Below, piece after piece: positions 48,787-57,147 of a stretch of DNA of 64,000 nt; position 1 is the first letter of the stretch, and the number at the start of each line of letters is the position of its first letter. The DNA is from Dactylosporangium roseum (lineage in GTDB: Bacteria > Actinomycetota > Actinomycetes > Mycobacteriales > Micromonosporaceae), in assembly GCF_025264685.1 (NCBI RefSeq), contig NZ_CP073721.1, positions 4,207,001 to 4,271,000 on the forward strand, written 5' to 3'. A model generated the notes under the pieces. The model saw nothing but the letters and a program-made list of their open reading frames with translations. It was not told the origin of the DNA and made no database searches. Made by a program: the position numbers and the translations under genes.

Positions 48787-48940
48787 AAGTTGCCCGGGCT
48801 GGAGCGCGCCGTCCCCGGTCCACCCGGGTGGCGAACTCGTCGGACACGCCGCGGACCTCGTCGATCAATACCATGTATCCCGGTCTGGGCGATTACGATC
48901 GGTTCGTCCGGAGTGGACGTGGAGTATCTTGGGGGACCCC

Positions 48941-49648
48941 ATGCGCGGTGGTCGTTCGTTCGTCGTCGTCTCGACGGTGGCGGCGGTGGTGGCGGGAACG
49001 GCGACGACGGCCGGTGCCGCAGCACGAAACGCGGTGGCCGTGTGGCAGATGAACGAGTCCGCCGGCGCGCGGACGATGGTGGACAGCGGCGGCCGCGGGC
49101 TGCACGGCTCGATCGGCGGCGAGATCGCCACCGGCGTGCGGACCGGCGGCGCGACGGGGTACCACTTCAGCCGCCTGGCACCGGACACCCCGCCGCCGCA
49201 TCCGCGGCACCTGGTGACCGTGCCCGACAACGCGGCCCTCGACCCCGGCACGCGTGACTACGCGGTGACCCTGCGGCTGCGCACGACGGGGAAGTTCGGC
49301 AACCTCGTCCAGAAGGGCCAGGCGACCGTCGCCGGCGGCAACTTCAAGCTCCAGATTCCCAGCGGCAAGGTCCAGTGCCTGTTCCGCGGCTCGTCGGGCT
49401 CGGTCATCGTGTCCGCGCCGCGGGCCATCAACGACGGCCGCTGGCACACGGTCCGCTGCGAGCGCACCGCGTCGGGCCTGACGCTCGCCGTCGACGGCCG
49501 GACGGTGGCCCGCCGCGCCGGTCGCACCGGCGCCATATCCAACTCCTGGCCGGTCTCCATCGGCGGCAAGACGAGCTGCGACCAGGTCGACGTCGGCTGC
49601 GACTACTACTTCGGCGACCTCGACTACGTCGCCATCGAGACCGGCTGA
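48941..49648 (+). CDS. Secreted LamG-fold protein
   Basis: A 235-residue exported protein. Its signal peptide (RSFVVVSTVAAVVAGTATTA, cut near AGA) is followed by a concanavalin/laminin-G fold: VAVWQMNESAGARTMVDSGG, YAVTLRLRTTGKFGNLVQKG, INDGRWHTVRCERTASGLTL and WPVSIGGKTSCDQVDVGCDY. The pattern W-x-MNE-x8-DSGG and DGRWHTV is typical of LamG domains that bind glycans. Two C-terminal Cys may pair. The ATG has GGGGGA upstream. No catalytic motif; a carbohydrate-binding role is inferred. Confidence 0.83.
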   Translation: MRGGRSFVVVSTVAAVVAGTATTAGAAARNAVAVWQMNESAGARTMVDSGGRGLHGSIGGEIATGVRTGGATGYHFSRLAPDTPPPHPRHLVTVPDNAALDPGTRDYAVTLRLRTTGKFGNLVQKGQATVAGGNFKLQIPSGKVQCLFRGSSGSVIVSAPRAINDGRWHTVRCERTASGLTLAVDGRTVARRAGRTGAISNSWPVSIGGKTSCDQVDVGCDYYFGDLDYVAIETG

Positions 49649-49750
49649 CGTCCGGCCTGGAGGCGCCGGGTGGTGGGCACCCGGGCGGATGCCCACCTGG
49701 AGCGGGTCGGTGTGGACCGGCCTCGACGCGCCGCGGCGGCGAGCCCGCAG

Positions 49751-50170
49751 CTACAGCCGGCGGAGGGTCTCGGCGTCCTCGGCACCGTCGAAGAAGCGGT
49801 CCAGCACGCGGTGGAACACCGGCTGGTCCGGCTGTGCCCGGTGGAACAGCGTCATGGAGGACCGTAACTTCATCGCGTCGACGGCACCCAGGATCTGCGC
49901 GGCGCTGTGCTCGGTGCCGGCCAGCAGCAGCCCGGCGCACTCCACGAGCCGCGGGCCGAGCACCGGGTGCCGCAGGTAGGCGCGGGCCTCGTCGAGCGAC
50001 GTGACGGCGTAGCGCCGCGCGGTCGCGCTGTGCCCGAGCCCGGCGATCTGCGGGAACACGAACCACATCCAGTGGCTGCTCTTCCGGCCCACCCGCAGCT
50101 CGGCGACGACCCGCGGGTAGACGCCGTCCTGGGCTTCGACGAAGCGGAACAGCCGGTACGGATCGTCCAT
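49751..50170 (-). CDS. DUF1810 family protein
   Basis: A 139-residue protein: LFRFVEAQDGVYPRVVAELR, GRKSSHWMWFVFPQIAGLGH, SATARRYAVTSLDEARAYLR and HPVLGPRLVECAGLLL. The SHWMWFVFPQ block and the HPVLG-x-RL block define DUF1810, related to the swirm/calpastatin-like fold and of unknown function. It is flanked by a hypothetical remnant and appears monocistronic. Confidence 0.9.
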   Translation of the reverse strand: MDDPYRLFRFVEAQDGVYPRVVAELRVGRKSSHWMWFVFPQIAGLGHSATARRYAVTSLDEARAYLRHPVLGPRLVECAGLLLAGTEHSAAQILGAVDAMKLRSSMTLFHRAQPDQPVFHRVLDRFFDGAEDAETLRRL

Positions 50171-50235
50171 GACCCGACCCTACGTCAGGCGGCTGCGCCC
50201 CGGCCGGCCCCGAACCCCGACGCCGGCGCGGGTGA

Positions 50236-50587
50236 TCAACCGGCTGCGTCCGGGACCGGGCCGAGGATCGCCGCGAACCGCTCCTCGGCCAGGTCGAGCT
50301 GGCGGAAGATGTGCTGCTTCACCAGGCGGGACGTCGACGTCGTCGACCTCGTAGTGGTGCGTGATGCGGATCGCGACCCGCAGCAGGTGGTTGAGGTACG
50401 GCTCGCGGACCCGCCGGTCGTCGCGATGCAGGTCGGCGGCGAGCGTGAGCGCGTCGCCGAGACGCTGCCGGGACGCCTCGTCGAAGCGCTCGATCTCCAG
50501 GCGGAACCGTTCGCGCAGCCCGGCCTCCCCGTAGATCTCCGTGATCGCGTGCATCGGCATCGTGGCGAGGTACGACGGGAAATCCAT
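50236..50587 (-). pseudogene. Internally deleted HD-domain ((p)ppGpp hydrolase-like) gene
   Basis: The N-terminal 77 codons are intact: DFPSYLATMPMHAITEIYGE, AGLRERFRLEIERFDEASRQ, LAADLHRDDRRVREPYLNHL and LRVAIRITHHYEV. The final 28 codons, VKQHIFRQLDLAEERFAAIL then GPVPDAAG, are in another frame. The HD motif and the roughly 100 residues between are missing. Order and strand of both parts are preserved, as in the beta-lactamase and AadA remnants. Full-length relatives are HD-domain proteins resembling RelA/SpoT hydrolase domains. Confidence 0.6.
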
Positions 50588-50795
50588 CCTCAACGTATAG
50601 CGGATCTCGGCAAGGCGGTCACAACTGCGCCGGCGCCGCCCGTGCGCGACGGGCCGGTGGTCACCCCGGAGGTGCGGGGCGGCCGGCGCCGAGGCGCGGG
50701 TCGAGGAGCGCGACGCCAACGAGCTCACCCACCTGACGCAGACCAACGCCGTCGGCCCGGTGCTGCGCGCCGCGACCCGCGGGACAGCGGTGGGA

Positions 50796-51206
50796 TCAGT
50801 CCTTCGCCTTCTGGTTGCACCGCACCATGTTGCCGGAGGGGTCGCGGAACGCGCAGTCCCGCAGCCCGTACGGCTGGTCCATCGGCTCTTGGAGCACCTC
50901 GGCCCCGCTCGCCGCGACCTTCTCGAACAGCGCGTCCAGGTCGTCGGTCGCGAAGACCAGGCCGCCCAGCGAACCCTTCGCGAGCAGCGCCTTGATCGTC
51001 TGCGCGTCCTCCGGCGACCGGCCCGCACCGGCGGACTGCAGGACGATGCCGAGATCGGGCTGGTGCTTCGGCCCCACCGTCAGCCAGCGCGCGGACTCCA
51101 TCGTGACGTCCTGGCGCACCTCGAGGCCCAGGGTGTCACAGTAGAAGGCGATCGCCGCGTCGTGGTCGTCGACCTCCAGAAAGGTGTAGTGCAGTGTCAG
51201 CTCCAT
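50796..51206 (-). CDS. VOC family protein (AraC-linked)
   Basis: A 136-residue VOC protein: TLHYTFLEVDDHDAAIAFYC, DTLGLEVRQDVTMESARWLT, LGGLVFATDDLDALFEKVAA and QPYGLRDCAFRDPSGNMVRC. His6 and the final turn fit VOC metal positions, although the C-terminal Glu is absent, so a binding role may be more likely than catalysis. It follows an AraC-family regulator by ten bases on the same strand. This AraC-VOC pairing is common in actinomycetes, where the VOC gene is a regulated target or co-factor of the response. Confidence 0.85.
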   Translation of the reverse strand: MELTLHYTFLEVDDHDAAIAFYCDTLGLEVRQDVTMESARWLTVGPKHQPDLGIVLQSAGAGRSPEDAQTIKALLAKGSLGGLVFATDDLDALFEKVAASGAEVLQEPMDQPYGLRDCAFRDPSGNMVRCNQKAKD

Positions 51207-51216
51207 GCCTCGAAGG

Positions 51217-51636
51217 CTACGGGGCCGGGTCGATCCGAGTCGCCTTGTTCCGGCTGGGTCTGCTGACGAGTTTGACCCAGCACGCCGGGACGACCGCGAG
51301 CGCGCTGTGGTTGCGCGCGCGGTACGCGCTCGGGCTCTCCCCGACCAGTTCGGTGAACCGGGCGCTGAACGAGCCGAGCGAGGTGGCGCCGACCGCCATG
51401 CAGACCTCGGTGACGGACAGGTCGCCCCGCCGCAGCAGCGCCTTGGCGCGCTCGATCCGCCGGGTCATCAGGTAGGAATACGGGGTCTCGCCGTAGACCG
51501 CGCGGAACTGCCGGGAGAAGTGGCCCGGGGACATCAGCGCGGTGCGGGCCATCACGGGCACGTCGAGCGGGCGCGCATACTCGCGGTCGATCAGGTCGCG
51601 CGCCCGGCGCAGGTGTTTGAGGTCCTCCGGGGTCAC
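51217..51636 (-). CDS. AraC-family transcriptional regulator (short, two-HTH form)
   Basis: A 139-residue protein: LKHLRRARDLIDREYARPLD, VPVMARTALMSPGHFSRQFR, AVYGETPYSYLMTRRIERAK and VTEVCMAVGATSLGSFSARF with TELVGESPSAYRAR. Both helix-turn-helix units of the AraC DNA-binding domain are present but there is no effector-binding domain. The GTG start is the only one giving family length (VTPEDLKHLRR). It probably regulates itself and the VOC gene ten bases downstream. Confidence 0.88.
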   Translation of the reverse strand: MTPEDLKHLRRARDLIDREYARPLDVPVMARTALMSPGHFSRQFRAVYGETPYSYLMTRRIERAKALLRRGDLSVTEVCMAVGATSLGSFSARFTELVGESPSAYRARNHSALAVVPACWVKLVSRPSRNKATRIDPAP

Positions 51637-51797
51637 CACGCCAGCATCCCACACGGCCCGCCGGCGCCGAAGCGCTGCGGGCCGGGCGCTCCCGGCCGGC
51701 GGCGCCGCGGTCCCCGCACCGCGAGTTCCGGCTCCGCCGGCCACCGGATCCGGATTGGCCGCACCGCACACCTCGGCGCCGGGTGCATGATGCCGGG

Positions 51798-52487
51798 GTG
51801 ATCGAGTTCGAGGAGCTGTCCACACCACTGATCGCCGACGCCTGCGTGCGTCACGGGGTGCCGCTACGGGTCGCGCCGCCGGGTGTCGCGCCGGTCGTGC
51901 GCGGGCACCGGCTCGCCGGCCGGGTCCTGCCCGCGCGGCACTACGGCAGTGTCGACGTCTTCCTCGAGGCGTACGGCGGCGCCGCGCCCGGCGACGTCCT
52001 CGTCGTCGACAACGGCGGCCGGACCGACGAGGCGTGCGTCGGCGACCTGACCGTCCTCGAGGCGGCCGCCGCCGGCGTCGCCGGGCTCGTCGTGTGGGGC
52101 CTGCACCGGGACACCCCCGAGCTGGCCGCGATCGGTGTGCCGGTGTTCAGCTACGGCAGCAACCCGGCCGGCCCGGTGCGGGTCGACGACCGCGAGCCGG
52201 AGGCGCTGACCTCGGCGCGGTTCGGCCCGCACCTGGTCGGCGCCGGTGACCTGGCGTTCGCCGACGACGACGGCGTGCTGTTCGTCGCGGCTTCGCACGC
52301 CGCGACGGTACTGGCCACCGCGCGCGCCGTGCACCGAACCGAACGCGAGCAGGCCCAGCGGATCCTGGCCGGGCGGACCCTGCGCGACCAGACCGCCTTC
52401 GCCGACTACCTGGCCCGCCGGGCCACCGACCCGGCGTACACCTTCCGCAACCACCTGCGCCGGATCGGCGGCGCGATCGAGGAGTAG
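51798..52487 (+). CDS. RraA family protein
   Basis: A 229-residue protein: FEELSTPLIADACVRHGVPL, GRVLPARHYGSVDVFLEAYG, AAPGDVLVVDNGGRTDEACV and GDLTVLEAAAAGVAGLVVWG. These are the RraA/HMG-aldolase-like family, where GDLT and the following acid bind metal. Members include the RNase E inhibitor RraA and oxaloacetate/4-hydroxy-4-methyl-2-oxoglutarate lyases; the two cannot be separated from sequence alone. It is divergent from the AraC gene. Start uncertain between two in-frame GTGs at 51783 and 51798. Confidence 0.82.
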   Translation: MIEFEELSTPLIADACVRHGVPLRVAPPGVAPVVRGHRLAGRVLPARHYGSVDVFLEAYGGAAPGDVLVVDNGGRTDEACVGDLTVLEAAAAGVAGLVVWGLHRDTPELAAIGVPVFSYGSNPAGPVRVDDREPEALTSARFGPHLVGAGDLAFADDDGVLFVAASHAATVLATARAVHRTEREQAQRILAGRTLRDQTAFADYLARRATDPAYTFRNHLRRIGGAIEE

Positions 52488-52642
52488 CGGGGGAGTCCGG
52501 GCGAACCGTGGGGGCCGGCAAAGGGTAGGCGGCCGTTGACGGTCATGGCTGTCGATGTGATGGTGCCATCATCCATCGACGGGCGGCGAGGTGTTCCTAC
52601 CGGTGCACGCCGCCCCGCGCGTACCCGGAGAAGGGATCCCCC

Positions 52643-54211
52643 ATGCGCAGAAGACGGGCACTCGCCATCGGCGCGGCCATCCTCGCCGCCGCCGTGAGCG
52701 TCCTCATCGGCCCGGCACCGGCCCACGCGGTCCAGGTCACCGGGCTCGCCGCCACCATCGCGCTGAACAACTGCTCGGGCTCGCTGGTACGGTATCCGAA
52801 CTCGGCCGACACCGATCGGGCCATGCTGCTCACCAACGGCCACTGCTACGAGAGCGGCTTCATCAACGCCGGGCAGGTGCTGCAGAACCGCGCCAGCACC
52901 CGCACCGGCACCCTGCTCAGCGACACCGGCTCCGCGCTCGGCACCGTGCGCGCGGACATGCTGCTCTACGCCACGATGACCAACACCGACGTGGCGCTGT
53001 ACCGCCTGAACGAGAGCTTCGCCTCGATCAGGTCGAAGTACAACACCGCCCCGCTGACGATCGCCGACACCCACCCGGCCGACGGCACCGCGATGACCAT
53101 CCCGTCGAGCTACTGGAAGCAGGTCTGGACCTGCTCGATCAACGGCTTCGTGTCCACCCTGCGCGAGGACCAGTGGACGTTCCACGACGCGATCCGGTAC
53201 GACACCGGCTGCCAGACCACGCACGGCACATCGGGCTCGCCGATCGTCCGCGCGTCGGACCGGCAGATCATCGGGATCAACAACACCGGCAACGACGACG
53301 GCGCGAGCTGCACGCTCAACAACCCGTGCGAGGTCGACGCCAACGGCAACGTCACGGTCAGGCAGGGCCAGTCGTACGGCGAGCAGACGTACTGGTTCAC
53401 CACCTGCCTCACCGCCGGCCGGACCATCGACCTGTCGATCGCCGGCTGCCTGCTCACCAAGCCGCCGGGCAGCGGCAACACCGTCACCGTGACCAACCCG
53501 GGCGCCCAGGCCGCGACCGTCGGCACGCCGAAGGAGCTGCAGATCTCGGCGAGTTCCTCCGGCGCCGGCCAGACGCTCACCTACTCGGCGACCGGCCTGC
53601 CGGCCGGGCTGACGATCAACGCGAGCACCGGCCTGATCTCCGGCACGCCCACCACCGCGCAGACGACGACCAGCACCGTCACCGCCCGCGACACGACCGG
53701 CGCGACCGGCACCGCGAGCTTCTCCTGGACCGTCACCGGCGGGGGCGGCGGCACGTGCACCGGGCAGAAGCTGGCCAACCCCGGCTTCGAGTCGGGCGCC
53801 GCGTCGTGGTCCGGCACCACCGGGGCGATCGGGCAGTGGGGCGGCCAGGGCCAGCCGGCGCACGGCGGCACGTACAGCGCCTGGCTGCTGGGCTACGGTT
53901 CGACGCACACCGAGTCGGTGTCGCAGGCGGTGACGATCCCCGCCGGCTGCGGCGCGACGCTGACCTTCTGGGTGCACGTCGACTCGGCCGAGACGACGAC
54001 CACCACGGCGTACGACAAACTGACGGTGACGGCGGGCTCGACGACCCTGGCGACGGTGTCGAACCTGGACAAGGCGAGCGGGTACGTGCAGAAGTCCTAC
54101 AGCCTGAACGCGTTCGCCGGCCAGACGGTGACCCTGAAGTTCAACGGCACCGAGGACTCCTCGCTGCAGACCACCTTCGTCCTGGACGACCTGGCGGTGA
54201 CCGTGAGCTGA
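52643..54211 (+). CDS. Secreted trypsin-like protease with Ig-like and C-terminal beta domain
   Basis: A 522-residue exported protein. A signal peptide (RRALAIGAAILAAAVSVLIG, ending AHA) leads into an S1 protease domain with His67 (LTNGHCYE), Asp116 (NTDVALY) and Ser197 (HGTSGSPIV). An Ig-like He_PIG module follows at about 275-365 (YSATGLPAGLTINASTGLIS and GTPTTAQT), then a Gly-rich linker and a C-terminal galactose-binding-like beta domain (LANPGFESGAASWSGTTGAI, ending FVLDDLAVTVS). The protease is closest in layout to lysyl endopeptidase-type secreted enzymes. CGGAGAAGGGA precedes its ATG. A hairpin terminator follows. Confidence 0.88.
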   Translation: MRRRRALAIGAAILAAAVSVLIGPAPAHAVQVTGLAATIALNNCSGSLVRYPNSADTDRAMLLTNGHCYESGFINAGQVLQNRASTRTGTLLSDTGSALGTVRADMLLYATMTNTDVALYRLNESFASIRSKYNTAPLTIADTHPADGTAMTIPSSYWKQVWTCSINGFVSTLREDQWTFHDAIRYDTGCQTTHGTSGSPIVRASDRQIIGINNTGNDDGASCTLNNPCEVDANGNVTVRQGQSYGEQTYWFTTCLTAGRTIDLSIAGCLLTKPPGSGNTVTVTNPGAQAATVGTPKELQISASSSGAGQTLTYSATGLPAGLTINASTGLISGTPTTAQTTTSTVTARDTTGATGTASFSWTVTGGGGGTCTGQKLANPGFESGAASWSGTTGAIGQWGGQGQPAHGGTYSAWLLGYGSTHTESVSQAVTIPAGCGATLTFWVHVDSAETTTTTAYDKLTVTAGSTTLATVSNLDKASGYVQKSYSLNAFAGQTVTLKFNGTEDSSLQTTFVLDDLAVTVS

Positions 54212-54240
54212 CGTAGCTGGCACCGGAGCGTCGAGCCCCG

Positions 54241-54281
54241 CCGGTCCCGTGATCGCGGCAAGACCGCGGTCACGGGACCGG
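54241..54281. terminator. Bidirectional hairpin between convergent genes
   Basis: CCGGTCCCGTGATCGCGG pairs with CCGCGGTCACGGGACCGG (one G-T wobble) around CAAGA. It lies 29 bases after the protease stop and also ends the leftward two-component operon, so it likely stops both. Confidence 0.75.
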
Positions 54282-54409
54282 CGGCGGTGCGGTCGCCCGG
54301 CCGCGGCACGGCGGCGGATCGCGGCGCAACGCGTGCCGGCCGGCGACGCTCGCCGGTGAAGGCCCGCAACCTTCGACCGACCGCCCCGTGCGGAGGCGCG
54401 TCGGAAGGG

Positions 54410-55084
54410 TCACGTGTCCAGATGGTCACCCGCCGCGCGCGCGGCGATCGCCGCCTGGACCCGGCTGCGCAGGTTGAGCTTGGCGAGGATCCGGCTGACG
54501 TGGGTCTTCGTGGTCGCCTCGGCGATGCCCAGCCGGTCGGCGATCTCCGCGTTGGACAGGCCGGCCCCGAGGCAGTCGAGCACCTCCCGCTCGCGCTCGG
54601 TCAGGGCCGCGAGGTCCGCGGGCGAGACGGTGTCCTGCGCCGCGGGTGCCGACCGGGCGAACGCGGCGAGGACCCGGCGGGTGACCGCCGGCGCCACGAT
54701 GCCGTCGCCGCGCGCGACCGTCCGGACGGCCTCGACCAGGTCGGCGGCGTCGGCGTCCTTGAGCAGGAAGCCGGCGGCACCGGCGCGGAGGGCGCCGAAG
54801 AGGTACTCGTCGAGATCGAACGTGGTCAGCACGAGCACCCCGGTGACGCCGGCCGCGACCAGCCGCCGGGTGGCGGTGATGCCGTCGACCCGGGGCATCC
54901 GCAGGTCCATGACCACGACGTCGGGGCGCAGTTCGAGGGCCCGCTCGACCGCCTCGGCACCGTCGGCGGCCTCCGCGACGACCTCGACACCGGGCGCGGC
55001 GTGGAGGATGAGCACCAGCCCGGCGCGGACCGCGGCCTGGTCGTCCGCGACCAGCACCCGGATCGGTGCGACGATTCCGCTCAT
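54410..55084 (-). CDS. NarL/FixJ-family response regulator (start uncertain)
   Basis: A 224-residue protein from ATG 55084: receiver with VLVADDQAAVR, VVVMDLRMPR carrying the phospho-acceptor Asp60, and FLLKDA; a LuxR-type HTH follows (LTEREREVLDCLGAGLSNAE and ATTKTHVSRILAKLNLRSRV). A second start at 55168 overlaps the kinase stop (ATGA) and would add 28 residues made of Pro-Glu-Arg-Ser-Gly-Gly repeats. The choice depends on whether coupling through the duplicated segment is used. Partner of the kinase encoded just upstream. Confidence 0.9.
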   Translation of the reverse strand: MSGIVAPIRVLVADDQAAVRAGLVLILHAAPGVEVVAEAADGAEAVERALELRPDVVVMDLRMPRVDGITATRRLVAAGVTGVLVLTTFDLDEYLFGALRAGAAGFLLKDADAADLVEAVRTVARGDGIVAPAVTRRVLAAFARSAPAAQDTVSPADLAALTEREREVLDCLGAGLSNAEIADRLGIAEATTKTHVSRILAKLNLRSRVQAAIAARAAGDHLDT

Positions 55085-55189
55085 TCGCCCTCCGCTGCGC
55101 TCCGGCCGCCTGAGCTCCACACTGTGCTCATGATGAGCGGTCCCTCCGCTGCGCTCCGGACCGCTCATTCGCCCTCCGCTGCGCTTCGG
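55082..55189. repeat. Threefold direct repeat at the kinase/regulator junction
   Basis: CCCTCCGCTGCGCTCCGG occurs at 55088, 55142 and, with one change, 55172; two of the copies extend into TCATTCG. The unit contains both the kinase stop and the regulator start, so the junction has been duplicated. It reads in frame as repeated PERSGG in the extended regulator N-terminus. Confidence 0.75.
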
Positions 55190-56322
55190 ACCGCTGCTGG
55201 CGCCGGGAGCAGGGGCAGGTGGGCGGAGACCAGCCACTGGTCGCCGGACGGGCCGGCCTCCAGGGAACCGCCCAGCAGCGCGGCCCGCTCCTGCATGCCG
55301 ACCACGCCCGAGCCGGCCCCGTCCACCGGCGCCGGTGCGCGGGCCGGGGTGGAGGTGACGCGCAGGCCGACGGCGGACGGGGTGTATTCGAGGTCGAGCC
55401 CCACCCGGCCGCCGTCGCCGTGCTTCAGCGCGTTGGTGAGCGACTCCTGCAGGATCCGGTATGCCGCCCGGTCCACGCCGGCCGGCAGTTCGGCGGGCTC
55501 ACCCCGTACTGTCAGATCCACCGCCAGACCGGCGCGCCGTGCCCTCGCCACCAGGTCGTCCAGGGCGGACAGGCCGGCCACGGACGGGTCGTCGGCCTGG
55601 GCCGGGTCGCGGAGATAGCCGATCATCTCGCGCATCTCTGCAAGGCCCCGCACGCTGTTCTCCCGGATCACGGTGAGCGCCTGCCGCGTGCCGTCGGCGC
55701 CGAGGTCGGTGCTCAGGGCCGCGGTCGCGTGGATCGCGACGGCGCTGAGGTGGTTGGCGATGGCGTCGTGCAGCTCCCGCGCCATGCGGGCGCGCTCCGC
55801 GGCGACCGCGTTGGCCCGGTCGGCCTCGGCGAGGCGGGCCAACTGCCGCGCCGCGGTGGCCTGGTCGCGGTGGTGCCGCACGTGGATGCCGGTGAGGACG
55901 GGCACGACCGTGACGAGCGCGAGGATCACCGCGAGGCTGAGGCTGCGCACGTGGGGGTCGAGCACGAGCGCGACCGCGCCGGTGACCACGCAGCCGACGA
56001 CCGAGACGGCCAGCAGCACGCGGGTCAGGGCCGCGCGACCGTGCGTGCAGGCGTCGTAGAGGACCTGGGTGTAGACCAGCGGCGTGGCCAGCGACGGCCC
56101 GAGGACCACGTCGGCGGCGAGCGCGGCGGTGCCGACGAGCACCGAGGCCACGGGCGCGGTGCGGCGCAGCAGCAGCGCGCCGCTGCACACGGCGAGCGGC
56201 ACCAGCAGGACCGCGTGCGGCAGCGCGCCGAACGCCGCGTGGTACTGCCCGATGGCGAACATCAGCAGGCCCGCGGCGAACGTGCCGCCGGCGAGGACGA
56301 GGTCGACGGCCCGGCCTTTCAC
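55165..56322 (-). CDS. NarL-type sensor histidine kinase (second pair)
   Basis: A 385-residue protein with five or six N-terminal spans (LVLAGGTFAAGLLMFAIGQY, ALPHAVLLVPLAVCSGALLL, VASVLVGTAALAADVVLG and others) and no large extracellular loop. HisKA_3 contains RELHDAIANHLSAVAIHATA with phospho-acceptor His185. HATPase follows (ILQESLTNALKHGDGG and GAGSGVVGMQERAALLGGSL). The GTG start lies just after CGGAG. It is coupled to the response regulator gene through a repeated junction. Confidence 0.9.
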   Translation of the reverse strand: MKGRAVDLVLAGGTFAAGLLMFAIGQYHAAFGALPHAVLLVPLAVCSGALLLRRTAPVASVLVGTAALAADVVLGPSLATPLVYTQVLYDACTHGRAALTRVLLAVSVVGCVVTGAVALVLDPHVRSLSLAVILALVTVVPVLTGIHVRHHRDQATAARQLARLAEADRANAVAAERARMARELHDAIANHLSAVAIHATAALSTDLGADGTRQALTVIRENSVRGLAEMREMIGYLRDPAQADDPSVAGLSALDDLVARARRAGLAVDLTVRGEPAELPAGVDRAAYRILQESLTNALKHGDGGRVGLDLEYTPSAVGLRVTSTPARAPAPVDGAGSGVVGMQERAALLGGSLEAGPSGDQWLVSAHLPLLPAPAAVRSAAEGE

Positions 56323-56434
56323 GGCTCCGATTCCACCATCCGCGGGTTCGGAAGGGTATGCGACGAAGGATGTACGGCCGGTTTCGTCATCGCTGCCGAG
56401 GTTTGCCCGCGCCGGGGCATCGACGCTGGAACGC

Positions 56435-57010
56435 ATGGTTGTCGGAGTCATCGTCGCGGGTGAGATCGCTTTCTGGGTGCTGCTGGCCGCCGGGCTTGTC
56501 GCACGATATCCCCTCAAGCTACGCAGGACGGGTGCGGTGCTGCTCGCGTCCACCCCGCTCGTCGACGTCGTGCTGCTCGCGGTCGGCACCGCCGACCTGC
56601 GCGCCGGCGGGACGGCCGGTCAGGCGCACGCGCTCGCCGCCGCGTACCTGGGCTTCTCGGTGGCCTTCGGGCACTCCGTGATCCGCTGGGCCGACGTGCG
56701 CTTCGCGCACCGCTTCGCGGGCGGGCCACCGCCGCACAAGGTGCCGAAGAAAGGCCCGGAGCGGGTGCGGCACGAGTGGCGCGAGTGGTTCAAGGTGCTG
56801 CTGGCCTGGGCGGTCGCGTGCGGGCTGCTGCAGACGGCGATCTGGTGGGTCGACGACCCGGCCCGCACCGCAGCCCTGCGCGGTATGGAGGGTTTCCTCA
56901 GCTTGGTACTGGTGGTGTGGCTTGTCGGTTGGCCCGTGTGGGTTTCTGTGGAGCACCTCTTGACGCCCCGCACAAATGGGCGTAAACAAAGCAAAACGAA
57001 ACAGCGGTGA
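56435..57010 (+). CDS. Conserved-looking multi-span membrane protein
   Basis: A 191-residue protein with spans MVVGVIVAGEIAFWVLLAAG, GAVLLASTPLVDVVLLAVG, AAYLGFSVAFGHSVIRWADV, WFKVLLAWAVACGLLQTAIW and FLSLVLVVWLVGWPVWVSVE. A basic loop, PPPHKVPKKGPERVRHEWRE, separates spans three and four. I recognise the pattern from actinobacterial hypothetical proteins but no function. Its stop overlaps (GTGA) an alternative start of the following DeoR remnant. Confidence 0.65.
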   Translation: MVVGVIVAGEIAFWVLLAAGLVARYPLKLRRTGAVLLASTPLVDVVLLAVGTADLRAGGTAGQAHALAAAYLGFSVAFGHSVIRWADVRFAHRFAGGPPPHKVPKKGPERVRHEWREWFKVLLAWAVACGLLQTAIWWVDDPARTAALRGMEGFLSLVLVVWLVGWPVWVSVEHLLTPRTNGRKQSKTKQR

Positions 57011-57018
57011 AGCACATC

Positions 57019-57147
57019 ATGCACGCCGAAGAGCGGCAGCGGGAGATCCTCCGCATCGCCCGGGCGCAGGGCCGGGTCGAGATGGCCGGCCTGACCGACG
57101 AGCTCGCCGACCTCCTCGAGCACGACCTGGACGCGGACGATGCCTGA
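57019..57147 (+). pseudogene. Truncated DeoR-type regulator upstream of PTS enzyme I
   Basis: The 42 codons begin exactly like DeoR repressors, HAEERQREILRIARAQGRVE and MAGLTDEL, the first helix-turn-helix half, then jump to an acidic end and stop inside the enzyme I start (ATGCCTGA). The rest of the HTH and the sugar-phosphate sensor domain are missing. An intact DeoR would be the expected regulator of this PTS gene, so loss of it may leave the gene unregulated. Confidence 0.6.

Noticed and set aside
50640..50760. A possible short-chain dehydrogenase fragment (ELTHLTQTNAVGPVLRA)
   Set aside because: The match to the family is too short and generic; no glycine-rich or YxxxK motif is present.
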